A stretch of DNA of 64,000 bases from Candidatus Scalindua sp. (GTDB lineage Bacteria > Planctomycetota > Brocadiia > Brocadiales > Scalinduaceae). Position numbers and translations under genes: made by a program. Under the pieces are notes generated by a model. It made no database searches. It saw only the letters and a list, made by a program, of their open reading frames with translations, and was not told the DNA's origin. The stretch is from NCBI GenBank assembly GCA_021776915.1, contig JAIQZU010000084.1:124001-188000 (forward strand), read 5' to 3'. Below, one piece after another: positions 38,186-46,922 of this stretch. Numbering within the stretch: position 1 is the first letter of the stretch; every line of letters starts with the position of its first letter.

Positions 38186-38821
38186 TCAAAGCTTCAAGAA
38201 ATTTTCTATAATCTTCAGGCCTGTCTTACCACTCTTTTCCGGATGGAACTGACATCCGTAAACGTTATCCTTTCTTGTACTTGAACAGAACCAGTCGGAA
38301 CCATATGGTGTACGGCTTAACCAGTACTTATCCTTTTCCGGATAAGGAGCATACGAATGCACAAAATACATATCTTTTCCAGGAGAAATTCCTCTTAAAA
38401 TCGAGTCGCCCCAGAAAGCATGATCCCTCCCTTCGGGGATATCAATCGAATTCCATCCTATGTTTGGTATCTTTGTACCAGGTTGCTCTATTAATCTCTT
38501 TACTGTACCCGGTATTATATTCAGGCCTTTATGAACACCAAACTCTTCGCTGCATGTAAACAGAAGCTGCATCCCAAGGCAAATACCCAGGAATGGCTTT
38601 CCTTTTTTTATGAAATCAAGTGCTGGCATGATGAGATTCTGCTCTTGTAATCGCCTGATTCCTTCTCCAAATGCTCCAACCCCCGGCAAAACAATGTAGT
38701 CGGCATCCTTAAATTCATCGGGACAATTGCCGATCGTAACGTTACATCCAAAATACTCAAATGCCTTAGCCACGCTGAATATATTTCCATAAAAATAATT
38801 AATAATCTTGACTTGTTTCAT
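38186..38821 (-). CDS. hisH: HisH-like glutamine amidotransferase subunit
   Basis: A 211-residue class I glutamine amidotransferase. PFLGICLGMQLLF has the nucleophile Cys81 and VYGCQFHPEKSGKTG the His/Glu pair. It hydrolyses glutamine to deliver ammonia to a HisF partner. The start shares the TGATG with the end of hisF (1-bp overlap), so the two are co-translated. No other histidine genes are near; instead an N-acetyl sugar amidotransferase is 6 kb upstream in the same transcription unit, the arrangement used in amidino-sugar pathways (WbpG with HisH2/HisF2 in Pseudomonas aeruginosa). Confidence 0.92.
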   Translation of the reverse strand: MKQVKIINYFYGNIFSVAKAFEYFGCNVTIGNCPDEFKDADYIVLPGVGAFGEGIRRLQEQNLIMPALDFIKKGKPFLGICLGMQLLFTCSEEFGVHKGLNIIPGTVKRLIEQPGTKIPNIGWNSIDIPEGRDHAFWGDSILRGISPGKDMYFVHSYAPYPEKDKYWLSRTPYGSDWFCSSTRKDNVYGCQFHPEKSGKTGLKIIENFLKL

Positions 38822-39582
38822 CAGTGTCTGACAGCTGCAATACTATTTCTCCCCAGTATCTCTTTTATCTCAGCAATAGTGAATCTTCCATAGTGCAGCA
38901 TCGAAGCGACAGCCACTGCATCCACACCAGCATCGCGTATCACGCCTCCTATGTCCTCAGGTGTTTTTGCACCACCACTTGCAATCACAGGAATAGAAAC
39001 AGACTCAACAACTTTCCTGATAAGTTCAGTCTCGAACCCCTCACCCGTTCCGTCCATATCAACCGAGGTCACCAATATCTCACCCGCACCTAAATCTTCA
39101 ACCTTCTTTACCCAGTAGAGTACATCAATGCCTGTCTTCTCACGTCCACAATCTATGTATATTTCCCATTTTCCGCCGGACATACGCTTAACCTGCAACG
39201 ACACTACCACAGCCTGCGAACCGAGTGCAGTGGCAATCTCGGTAATAAGTTCAGGTCTTTTTACGGCTGCAGTGTTAATTGCTACCTTATCTGCACCGCT
39301 GTGCAAAAGCTTTTGCGCATCCTCCACACTGCGTATACCCCCGCCTACTGTCATAGGTATGAAAATATGCGTTGCAGCTTTTCTAACTATATCAGTCAGA
39401 TTATTTCTTTCGTATAGACTCGCAACGGTATCGATATAAAGAACTTCGTCTGCTCCCTGTTCGTAATATATACCCGCCATTTCATCCGGCTTTCCCATAA
39501 CCCTCAAGCCATCGTAACGAATACCTTTTATTACGTTTGGACCTTTTATATCTAGCCGGGCAATAATTCTAATTTTGTCCAT
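38821..39582 (-). CDS. hisF: HisF-like ammonia-channel subunit with altered catalytic Asp
   Basis: A 253-residue beta/alpha barrel. Using Thermotoga HisF numbering, which matches this sequence nearly exactly, Arg5, Glu46 and Lys99 of the ammonia gate and the catalytic Asp11 (ARLDIKG) are kept, as is the later gate Glu in GAGEILVTS. The general acid Asp130 is replaced: the strand reads VVSLQVKRM with Gln130 where the biosynthetic enzyme has VVAIDAKR. Ammonia conduction is thus plausible without normal IGP synthesis. It is best read as the partner of HisH feeding the sugar amidotransferase at 44937-46178. Confidence 0.9.
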   Translation of the reverse strand: MDKIRIIARLDIKGPNVIKGIRYDGLRVMGKPDEMAGIYYEQGADEVLYIDTVASLYERNNLTDIVRKAATHIFIPMTVGGGIRSVEDAQKLLHSGADKVAINTAAVKRPELITEIATALGSQAVVVSLQVKRMSGGKWEIYIDCGREKTGIDVLYWVKKVEDLGAGEILVTSVDMDGTGEGFETELIRKVVESVSIPVIASGGAKTPEDIGGVIRDAGVDAVAVASMLHYGRFTIAEIKEILGRNSIAAVRH

Positions 39583-39615
39583 TCCTGTTCCAAATGTACA
39601 AACTATAACTAAACC

Positions 39616-41385
39616 TCACGCTACTGTTGTATCTAACGATTTCTCAAAAAAGAAAGAGAGATTGATAAGCTGCCATATATAAAAAGAATTACTCATGTCA
39701 TTACTGTTATAGAAATTGTCGAATACACGAAAATAAGTTTCAGGCAGGAAATTCGACCGTTTCAGTATATGTATTCGTTCAAATGCCCAATCCTTAAGCC
39801 TGCCCCGCAGCCATACGGTTTGAGGTGTAACCACTGACCTTTTCGGCACCGAATAAACTTGTTTCATGTGCCTTTTTATTATCATGCGCAAAGGATATTT
39901 ACTAAGCCCTTCTCTGTATTTCAATGAGTGGTCGAACGCCAGTCCATACGCCAGGACATTGTGGTCAAGCAAAGGAAACCTCACTTCCCTGCCGCACGCC
40001 ATCGAGGCTCGGTCGTGAAATCTTAAAGTACGGGGAATCTTATTCTGCAGTATGTCATAAACCTGAATAGTCCTTAACCAGTCCATGAACATCGTTACAG
40101 GCTTCTCCGCTTTACTTCTAAGATCAGTAAGGTCTGTATGCGAGCTGAATCCTGACCGGGTCAATTTCTCCGAGACTTTTATAACCTTATCCAGCGTTGT
40201 ACTTGTAACGTCTAACAACTTTTCCAACAGTGAATGATGTTTTCCTAAACGGTGAAGGTCATACATTGCCATGTATATATGATAGAGATAACCTCCAAAG
40301 GTTTCATCTCCTCCCTGCCCTTCGATGGAGACAATATAGTCACTCTTACGTTCCTGCATGTTTAATTTATAATATGCTATCACAGGAATTCCAGCGTAGG
40401 GCTCATCTTCAAAATTGTGCAGAACCCTTGCATACTCTGGCACCTCTTCAGGAGAAAGAAAGACTTTCCGGTTCTCTACGCCTACATAACTGCAATATTC
40501 TTCAGTCAAACGTGATTCATCAAACTCTTCCTCGCAATATCCCATGGTATAAGCTACGATAGGATAATCCCACCCCCAAACCTCCTTTATTTTTAATAAG
40601 AGTGCTGTGCTGTCAGTCCCGCCACTATAATGTATTGATATAGGCACATCACTCCTTAACCTTATCCTTATCGATTCGGAGAGAAGGGATTCATACTCCT
40701 CAACCGAAAGCTTTCTCTCTGCAAGATGCATACACTCTTTTTTCAGGTCATAATATATATTCTCTTTCACTTCCTCGTCCCTGTATTGCACCCATGTACC
40801 AGGCTCAACCTGGACAATACCGCGATAGAAGGTTTCTTTTCCAAAAGGATATATACCCATATCGAGATAGTCTGTAACTTTCTCTCTATCCAACTTCAAA
40901 TCAGTCATTCCCCTGAAACATTTTATCTCAGAAGCGAAATACAAAGAATTTCCAGACTTCAGATAATACAAAGGCTTTATACCGAATCTGTCTCGTATAA
41001 GAGATAGAGACCTCTCTTGCTTATTATAAATAACCATAGCGAACATACCGTTAAGCATATCCAGCTTATCCAGGCTATATTTTGATAGAAATTCCACCAA
41101 AACGCGGGTATCCCCGTTGGAAGCCAGATCAGGTTCATCCAGAAACTCTGCAATTTCCCGATAATTATAAATCTCCCCATTAAAAACAACTACAATGCTG
41201 CCGTCTCTTGAAACCATCGGCTGTCTGGCATATTTCTCTTCGCCAAGTATTGCCAACCTGAAATGTTTCAGGTACAACTCGTCGTCTCTGTATTCGCCCT
41301 CTGAATCAGGCCCACGGTGCCGGATGTTAAAAGCCCCGGCGATCCGGGCAGGATCTGCATTTACCAAACCAAAGAATCCGCACAT
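39616..41385 (-). CDS. asnB: Asparagine synthetase-like glutamine amidotransferase
   Basis: A 589-residue class II glutamine-dependent amidotransferase. The chain starts MCGFFG (Cys2 nucleophile), continues NIRHRGPDSEG and FNGEIYNYREI, and has the synthetase PP-loop SIHYSGGTDSTALLLK followed by SIEGQGGDETFGGY. It converts a carboxylate to an amide through an acyl-AMP. In O-antigen and capsule loci, relatives amidate uronic acids. It lies 8 bp downstream of a second paralog and 33 bp upstream of hisF. The two proteins are clearly diverged and may have different substrates. Confidence 0.9.
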   Translation of the reverse strand: MCGFFGLVNADPARIAGAFNIRHRGPDSEGEYRDDELYLKHFRLAILGEEKYARQPMVSRDGSIVVVFNGEIYNYREIAEFLDEPDLASNGDTRVLVEFLSKYSLDKLDMLNGMFAMVIYNKQERSLSLIRDRFGIKPLYYLKSGNSLYFASEIKCFRGMTDLKLDREKVTDYLDMGIYPFGKETFYRGIVQVEPGTWVQYRDEEVKENIYYDLKKECMHLAERKLSVEEYESLLSESIRIRLRSDVPISIHYSGGTDSTALLLKIKEVWGWDYPIVAYTMGYCEEEFDESRLTEEYCSYVGVENRKVFLSPEEVPEYARVLHNFEDEPYAGIPVIAYYKLNMQERKSDYIVSIEGQGGDETFGGYLYHIYMAMYDLHRLGKHHSLLEKLLDVTSTTLDKVIKVSEKLTRSGFSSHTDLTDLRSKAEKPVTMFMDWLRTIQVYDILQNKIPRTLRFHDRASMACGREVRFPLLDHNVLAYGLAFDHSLKYREGLSKYPLRMIIKRHMKQVYSVPKRSVVTPQTVWLRGRLKDWAFERIHILKRSNFLPETYFRVFDNFYNSNDMSNSFYIWQLINLSFFFEKSLDTTVA

Positions 41386-41392
41386 AGCTTAC

Positions 41393-43249
41393 TCACTGTA
41401 AAGTACATTCTGAAAACCATTTCATAAATACGTATATCCTAAACCACTTCTCAGCACTAAGATGATCATAGTTATTTCTGTCCAGTTGGAATGCATCCTC
41501 ACAATCGGATTTCAATATGGACCCCTTCCTGAACTTACCGGAATGTAACAAATCCAACATTTCATCACCTAAAATCTTGTAGATAAAATGAGCGTTGTTT
41601 CCCGGACGGGGACTCTTTGTCTTGCGCTGTACGACCTCAAGTGGAAGATACTTCTCCATGGCCTTGCGAAGCATGGCTTTATTCCTGCCATTCTCCATGA
41701 ATTCAACATATTTGTATTTAAATACCGTCTCCAACAATTTATGGTCTAAGAACGGAACGCGGGCTTCTATGCTAAAGGCCATAGAATTTCTATCTTCCAT
41801 CCTGAGCACATACGGGAGGTCTCTCTCGAAAAGATGCTGCCTGGTGTGAGCAAAAAAATAGTTACCGCAATTATCTGAGATTTGTGGATAATGAGATCTT
41901 TCAACGATATCCGTGTGGGCATTAATAAACTCAGATGCAAGAGTATTATAAGCAGTAATATTCTCCTGTCCGCTCAACCTCGATAAAACTATTTCTTCGT
42001 ATGAATTCAGGCCCTTCCTGATACTCTCCTCGGTCACCTCCATGAAATCTACTGCACCCTTTATGGCGCGGCTATATTCATCGATCTTCTCTTCCTTCAG
42101 CAACATAAATAAAAATGGATACAACATCCGCCTGTAACCACCGAAAACTTCATCTCCACCCTCCCCAACGAGCAAAACCTTTATTTTCTCTTTTGAGATA
42201 GCCCTCCTTAACAAATACTGATAAATACAACTACTTGACTGGAAAGGCTCATCATGTGCGTTAAGCACATCACTAACTACCTGAGGAATATTTTTGAAAT
42301 CCAGCCCCAGATAAGAGTGCTTCACACCGGTATACTCAACTGTCCTTTCTATCCAGGACGATTCATCAAGTGTTTCCGGAGGTATCACACTAAATGCCTG
42401 GAGTGTGTATGGAGAATCATTTACTGAATTAGCTACCGCTGTCACTGAGGAAGAGTCCATGCCTCCGCTTAATGTCGTAGCTACCGGTACGTCAGAACGC
42501 AGATGCAAAGACATGGCCTCAAGAAAGATGTGGTTGAATTCGTCTATGTTGAAATCTCTATCTCCTTCGCAGGAAAGAGACCAGTACTTCTGCCTGATAA
42601 CGCTATCTTCGGCAATCCTAATATAAGTGGCAGGAGGTACTGAGCTTATATACCTGAAAAATGTTGCATCCGAATCATCCAACCATCCCTTTGCAAGATA
42701 CTTAAAGACTGTGTTCTCATCAACAGCCCTGCTGTGAGGAACATATTCGAGAATGCATTTGATCTCCGAGGATATCGCATAAAAGTTTTTGTCTTCATAA
42801 ATGTATAGCGGTTTTATCCCTAAGCGATCCCTGTAAATATGCAGTTCCTGTCGCTTCGTATCCCATACGGTAAAGGCAAACATACCCCTGAGATGCTCTG
42901 TACAGGAAGAACCAAAATGCTCAAAACTCTTCAGTAATACCTCAGTATCCGAATTGGTTCGGAAAGAATACCCCTTCTTTACCAAATAATCCCGCAGTTC
43001 TGTGTAGTTGTATATCTCACCGTTAAAAGCGATAACAAACCTTTTATCGTCGGATAACATGGGCTGATGTCCCATATCTGAAGTGTCTATGATACTGAGA
43101 CGTCGGAAATAGACTCCCCACCGTTCGTCAACATACACTCCCTCATCATCAGGCCCGCGATGAAGCAGTTTCTTGCCAACTTCCATAATTCTGGCCTTTT
43201 TGCCAGACAGATTTTCTGTCTTACTTAAAACTCCAAAAAATCCACACAC
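41393..43249 (-). CDS. asnB: Asparagine synthetase-like glutamine amidotransferase
   Basis: A 618-residue class II amidotransferase, second copy. MCGFFGVLSK (Cys2), LLHRGPDDEGVY, FNGEIYNYTEL, the ATP PP-loop TTLSGGMDSSSVTAVA and LLVGEGGDEVFGGYRR are all present, and the C-terminal ARVPFLDHKLLE is conserved. It is closer to canonical AsnB than the downstream paralog but its location among sugar genes suggests glycan amidation. It abuts the methyltransferase gene (stop at 43250, start at 43249). Possible role in asparagine synthesis for the cell is not excluded. Confidence 0.9.
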   Translation of the reverse strand: MCGFFGVLSKTENLSGKKARIMEVGKKLLHRGPDDEGVYVDERWGVYFRRLSIIDTSDMGHQPMLSDDKRFVIAFNGEIYNYTELRDYLVKKGYSFRTNSDTEVLLKSFEHFGSSCTEHLRGMFAFTVWDTKRQELHIYRDRLGIKPLYIYEDKNFYAISSEIKCILEYVPHSRAVDENTVFKYLAKGWLDDSDATFFRYISSVPPATYIRIAEDSVIRQKYWSLSCEGDRDFNIDEFNHIFLEAMSLHLRSDVPVATTLSGGMDSSSVTAVANSVNDSPYTLQAFSVIPPETLDESSWIERTVEYTGVKHSYLGLDFKNIPQVVSDVLNAHDEPFQSSSCIYQYLLRRAISKEKIKVLLVGEGGDEVFGGYRRMLYPFLFMLLKEEKIDEYSRAIKGAVDFMEVTEESIRKGLNSYEEIVLSRLSGQENITAYNTLASEFINAHTDIVERSHYPQISDNCGNYFFAHTRQHLFERDLPYVLRMEDRNSMAFSIEARVPFLDHKLLETVFKYKYVEFMENGRNKAMLRKAMEKYLPLEVVQRKTKSPRPGNNAHFIYKILGDEMLDLLHSGKFRKGSILKSDCEDAFQLDRNNYDHLSAEKWFRIYVFMKWFSECTLQ

Positions 43250-44179
43250 TTATTCGTCTCTCTTAATACTGTCCAACCGGTCGAACCTGGCCAAAGTTTC
43301 ATCTATAGAATCCCGCTTGCCGGCATCTATGATACTAAAAAAACGTTTCTCATCAGGAATATCTGATACCCTACCCATACAAAAGATGCCACCGGGCCGC
43401 GTCGGCCCACAGATAGGATCGTCTGTAGTAAGCACAGGTTCCCAGCCATGCTTAATCATCATTAGTTCCATGGAAGTAAATGTAAAATACCTATGGTGAT
43501 TGTGATTGAAATAGACTTTTGACTCGCCCTGAGGATGGCCCCTGCCTTCGAGAAGAAGATACCCGTCAGGCGCCGACGCCTTCCTGCAAATCTCAAGTAC
43601 TCTATTCGGTGCATACACATGCTCAAGAGAACCCAGGATTATGGTAAATGCATATTTTCCGTTTTCCAGTTTCATATCTTCAGCACTCATCGCCTCAACC
43701 GGAAGGCCAAGTTTTTCTTTACCGTACTTGACAAACCCGGCATCAGGATCAGTGCCGTATGCTTCCCATCCGGCTTTCATAAAAGGGATAAGCATTGTCC
43801 CAACCGAACAACCAACATCAAGCACAGCCCCTGATCCGTTGAAATATCCTTTTACTGCCTCGTATAAAAGGTCACCGCGCCTTTTCTGGTCATCAATAAA
43901 CTTCTGGTCAGGCACTGAATTACCTTTAACTATATTGCGGTAAAACTTAGTATAATAATCATCATAAAACTTCCGGTTGAAACGCGGACTCTGGTAAAGA
44001 AACCCACACCTGTTACACGCTACCACAGGTAATTTACCAAAGGTATCCTTTCCGATTGATATTATTTCTCGGACAACCGTTGTCTCTGCACACCCACAAA
44101 CTTCACAAGGGACATCTTCAGCGCTGTACTCCCCCTCCATGCCAAGATGTGCGAGATAATCCCCCAAATATTTTTCCAT
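43250..44179 (-). CDS. Zinc-finger class I methyltransferase
   Basis: A 309-residue protein. N-terminal VPCEVCGCAETTV and VACNRCGFLYQSPRF give two CxxC pairs, a zinc ribbon seen in sugar C- and N-methyltransferases. The SAM site is AVLDVGCSVGTMLIPFMKAG with YGTDPDAGFVKYGK, then TIILGSLEHVYAPNRVL and PDGYLLLEGRGHP. It sits between the AsnB-like genes and a CmoA-like methyltransferase. In amidino-nonulosonic acid chemistry, methylation of the acetimidoyl nitrogen is known (Legionella), which this gene or the next could do, but that is inference. Confidence 0.82.
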   Translation of the reverse strand: MEKYLGDYLAHLGMEGEYSAEDVPCEVCGCAETTVVREIISIGKDTFGKLPVVACNRCGFLYQSPRFNRKFYDDYYTKFYRNIVKGNSVPDQKFIDDQKRRGDLLYEAVKGYFNGSGAVLDVGCSVGTMLIPFMKAGWEAYGTDPDAGFVKYGKEKLGLPVEAMSAEDMKLENGKYAFTIILGSLEHVYAPNRVLEICRKASAPDGYLLLEGRGHPQGESKVYFNHNHHRYFTFTSMELMMIKHGWEPVLTTDDPICGPTRPGGIFCMGRVSDIPDEKRFFSIIDAGKRDSIDETLARFDRLDSIKRDE

Positions 44180-44191
44180 GCGTTATCTCCT

Positions 44192-44920
44192 TTATTTAAT
44201 ACAGAGGAACCCTTCAAAACATATATACTTAAACACAGTCACAACATCTACAAACCCCGCCCTCTTAAGAAGATCAATATTTCCTTGGGTGGAAAAAGGT
44301 TCTAATATTCCTTTTAGGCTTCTGGATTTGGCAATTATCTCCTCAGAACTGTAACTTTGCTTTAATTTATAATCAGTGTACAGGCTTGTCATCATATCCT
44401 GAAACCTGGCGTCAGGGCCTCTAACCTTTTCGAACATAAGAAAAGCCCCTCCCCAGTTTAAAGTTTTATATATCTTATTTAACAACTCTTGTCTTAATCT
44501 TGGAGGAACAAACTGGAGGGTGTAATAAGAGACAATGAAATCGCTGGGACTATAACCATAAAGGCTGATATCATCAACCACTAAGTCTACATTGTCTAGT
44601 CTTTCTTTCTCCTTGCCCAATTCCTTTTGGGCCTGCTCAATCATCACAGGTTCAATATCGATGCCTATCCACCTTACGGAAGGCTTATGCCTTTTAGCAA
44701 GCAGCTTGATCAACGTAGCAGTAGATGCTCCCAGTTCATAGCAAGTAGAATCAGGCTTAACAAAGAAATCACTGATTTCAACGACTAACTCGTGTCCTGC
44801 ATCGTAGAATGGCACTGATCTTCTGACATGTTCATCAAAATTCTTCGGTGTATTATCTCCAAAAGTCCATGAAGCATTACCCGCGTTAATGCCCTCGCCA
44901 ACTCCATTTAAATTATCCAT
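44192..44920 (-). CDS. CmoA-like SAM/carboxy-SAM-fold methyltransferase
   Basis: A 242-residue protein strongly reminiscent of CmoA: the FDEHVRRSVPFYDAGHELV opening, YELGASTATLIKLLA as SAM motif I, GIDIEPVMIEQAQ, NFTLQFL-like YYTLQFVPPRLRQELLNKIYKTLN and the closing FKYICFEGFLCIK. CmoA normally makes carboxy-SAM for tRNA wobble uridine modification with CmoB. No cmoB is seen here and the gene lies between a zinc-finger methyltransferase and the sugar amidotransferase, so it may have been recruited to methylate or carboxymethylate the amidino sugar. A housekeeping CmoA remains possible. Confidence 0.78.
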   Translation of the reverse strand: MDNLNGVGEGINAGNASWTFGDNTPKNFDEHVRRSVPFYDAGHELVVEISDFFVKPDSTCYELGASTATLIKLLAKRHKPSVRWIGIDIEPVMIEQAQKELGKEKERLDNVDLVVDDISLYGYSPSDFIVSYYTLQFVPPRLRQELLNKIYKTLNWGGAFLMFEKVRGPDARFQDMMTSLYTDYKLKQSYSSEEIIAKSRSLKGILEPFSTQGNIDLLKRAGFVDVVTVFKYICFEGFLCIK

Positions 44921-44936
44921 AACGCCCTCCTTTCAT

Positions 44937-46178
44937 TCACTGATCTTCGTAGAAGACAGCATGTCTTAACTTCCACACTCCTCCCTCCTTTTTCCAGAGG
45001 TGAGGAGATCTGGCCTGGTCTATCAACTCCCAGAAATACTCCTCGTCTATATCCATATACTCAAGGATTTCTTTAAAGTACTTCTGAGGAAACTCGCCAT
45101 CATATTTCTTAACAAGCGCAGCCCCTTCCGCTCTGACAATCTTGTGATTTCGTATTTCCTGGGCAGCATCCATGGTAGCTCTACCAAGACCGAATTTTAT
45201 AAAACTTGTATAATAATGGAAGCCGTCTATTCTGTCATCGAGGCTGGCATATTTTGAATATGTCCCTTCCGTTCTTTCCGGATTGGCCTCGAATCCCGTA
45301 TTTTCGACAGCGTGATAATATACCTCCTGGGGGTCCCATCTTAGATAATAGCCAAGGAAATGATATTCCAGAGGGAAATCCTTCAATTCTTTTTCAATAA
45401 GAGGCAGATATAACTGCAGATCATTAAGATCGATGTCAAATTCCTTGATCAGTTCATTCACATTCACTCCTCCCAGATATATCGATTCGTGATTGGAATC
45501 TGAATAAAAATATTTCTTCCTGAAACCCCTTTCTTCCGTTTCATTCATAGTAGAACATCCATACTCAAAAGGGCTCTCCCCATGAAAGACAAGAGGTATA
45601 TTAAATTTCAGCGCCATCCTGAGACCGGCAAGCCTTTGTCCAAAGACAAAAGGCTGGAACGGATGCAAGAGGTTTATGAAGGCAAGTCTTGTCAATAGCC
45701 GGTGCACCCTGCCGTTCGGAGTTATCAGGATATTATCAAAACCGGAATGTATCCAGCTTTGGAAATTCTTCCAGCCGATATCCGTATATTTATGGGGCGC
45801 CCAGGTCACTGTCAGGGGGTGCATCCCGTATTTATCTTTCAAGGTATGTGCAGTAAAGCCGCTGTCCTTGCCGCCGCTTCCGGGAATAATACAATCATAA
45901 CTGCCGTCATCAGACCGGAAACGATCACACAGTTCTATCAATTCTTTCTCGCGCTCCTCCCAGTCGATCACGTTATCCTTCATTTCTGCGTATCTGCAGG
46001 CAGAACAAACCCCTTCTTCATCAAAGAAGGTCGTCTCTTTTACGGAGTCTTTTGTGAATCCAGCTTCATTGGTAGGCTGGGGACGCTGATTTGACAGAAC
46101 GCACTTTTTGCAGAATTTAACCTCTGCGGGGAGGCCATATTTGACCTCAAGCTCGTTGTTTGTAGTAATCTGGCCCAT
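44937..46178 (-). CDS. wbpG: N-acetyl sugar amidotransferase (WbpG-like)
   Basis: A 413-residue protein. Two CxxC pairs (Cys23/26 in CKKCVLSNQRP and Cys58/61 in CSACRYAE) probably bind zinc, and PGSGGKDSGFTAH (from 99) is the ATP pyrophosphatase PP-loop. This is the WbpG/PseA/LgaG class that converts an N-acetyl group into an acetamidino group using ammonia from HisH/HisF. NFQSWIHSGFDNILITPNG and LVFHGESPFEYG are characteristic. It precedes the CmoA-like gene by 16 bp and follows the CMP-nonulosonate synthetase gene by 6 bp, so the substrate is probably a legionaminic- or sialic-type sugar precursor. Confidence 0.91.
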   Translation of the reverse strand: MGQITTNNELEVKYGLPAEVKFCKKCVLSNQRPQPTNEAGFTKDSVKETTFFDEEGVCSACRYAEMKDNVIDWEEREKELIELCDRFRSDDGSYDCIIPGSGGKDSGFTAHTLKDKYGMHPLTVTWAPHKYTDIGWKNFQSWIHSGFDNILITPNGRVHRLLTRLAFINLLHPFQPFVFGQRLAGLRMALKFNIPLVFHGESPFEYGCSTMNETEERGFRKKYFYSDSNHESIYLGGVNVNELIKEFDIDLNDLQLYLPLIEKELKDFPLEYHFLGYYLRWDPQEVYYHAVENTGFEANPERTEGTYSKYASLDDRIDGFHYYTSFIKFGLGRATMDAAQEIRNHKIVRAEGAALVKKYDGEFPQKYFKEILEYMDIDEEYFWELIDQARSPHLWKKEGGVWKLRHAVFYEDQ

Positions 46179-46184
46179 AATAAT

Positions 46185-46910
46185 TTATCCTCCGCATTTT
46201 TTCTTGATAAAACTTTCGGCTATCAACCAATCGTTTGCATCATCTATATTTATTGAAAACTCTTCAGACATGACATACGCCAGTACCTTGCCGCCGTAAA
46301 TAGAGCCAGTCTCTTGAAAAATAGTTTTTCTGAATGCATATACCGCACCGTTTCTGGTATATGTCGGTTGGAGTTGTTGCCTCCGTGATATGATGGAGTT
46401 CCATTCATCTCCTGTGAAAATCGACAGTTCATTGTGCTCGTTAATCAATAACTGCCAACCCGGATGGTATTTGGAAGGCAACATTGAGACGCTAACGATA
46501 GAATCAGCACCGGAAGCAACAAGAGTGTCAATACACTCATCTATGTCCTTCGGAGATCTAAAAGGAGTCGTAGGTTGCAATAAAACTATTATTTGAGGCT
46601 CATACCTCTCTTCATCTTTCAGATAATTCAATGCATGTAAAACATAGTCTATTGCGGGAGAATCATCCTGTGAAATTCCAGGTGGCCTTAAAAATGGAAC
46701 TTCTATCTCTGCAAGCCTTCCTATTCCAGCTATCTCCGGGCTGTCCGTACTCAAAATAATACGGGTAAGACGTCTACTCTGTTTTGCCGAATCAAAAGTG
46801 TATTCTATTAAAGGTTTGTCGCCGAGCATTTTAATATTTTTCTTCTCTATACCCTTTGAGCCACCTCTAGCAGGTATAATCCCCAGAATATCTAATTTGT
46901 TGTTTCCCAC
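46185..46910 (-). CDS. neuA: CMP-N-acetylneuraminate/legionaminate cytidylyltransferase
   Basis: A 241-residue cytidylyltransferase. IIPARGGSKGIEKKNIKMLG is the CTP-binding motif of NeuA/PseF/LegF, followed by STDSPEIA, RPPGISQDDSPAIDYVLHAL and LLQPTTPFRS. It activates a nonulosonic acid as CMP-sugar for a transferase. Spacing of 12 bp after the hydrolysing epimerase gene and 6 bp before wbpG indicates one operon. It is about the usual length for the catalytic domain without the extra C-terminal phosphatase of some NeuA proteins. Confidence 0.92.
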   Translation of the reverse strand: MGNNKLDILGIIPARGGSKGIEKKNIKMLGDKPLIEYTFDSAKQSRRLTRIILSTDSPEIAGIGRLAEIEVPFLRPPGISQDDSPAIDYVLHALNYLKDEERYEPQIIVLLQPTTPFRSPKDIDECIDTLVASGADSIVSVSMLPSKYHPGWQLLINEHNELSIFTGDEWNSIISRRQQLQPTYTRNGAVYAFRKTIFQETGSIYGGKVLAYVMSEEFSINIDDANDWLIAESFIKKKCGG

Positions 46911-46922
46911 TCTAAATAATTG

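Noticed and set aside
38186-39582. hisH-hisF as part of a histidine biosynthesis operon
   Set aside because: No other his gene is nearby, HisF has lost Asp130, and the pair lies in an amidino-sugar cluster with a WbpG-like gene.
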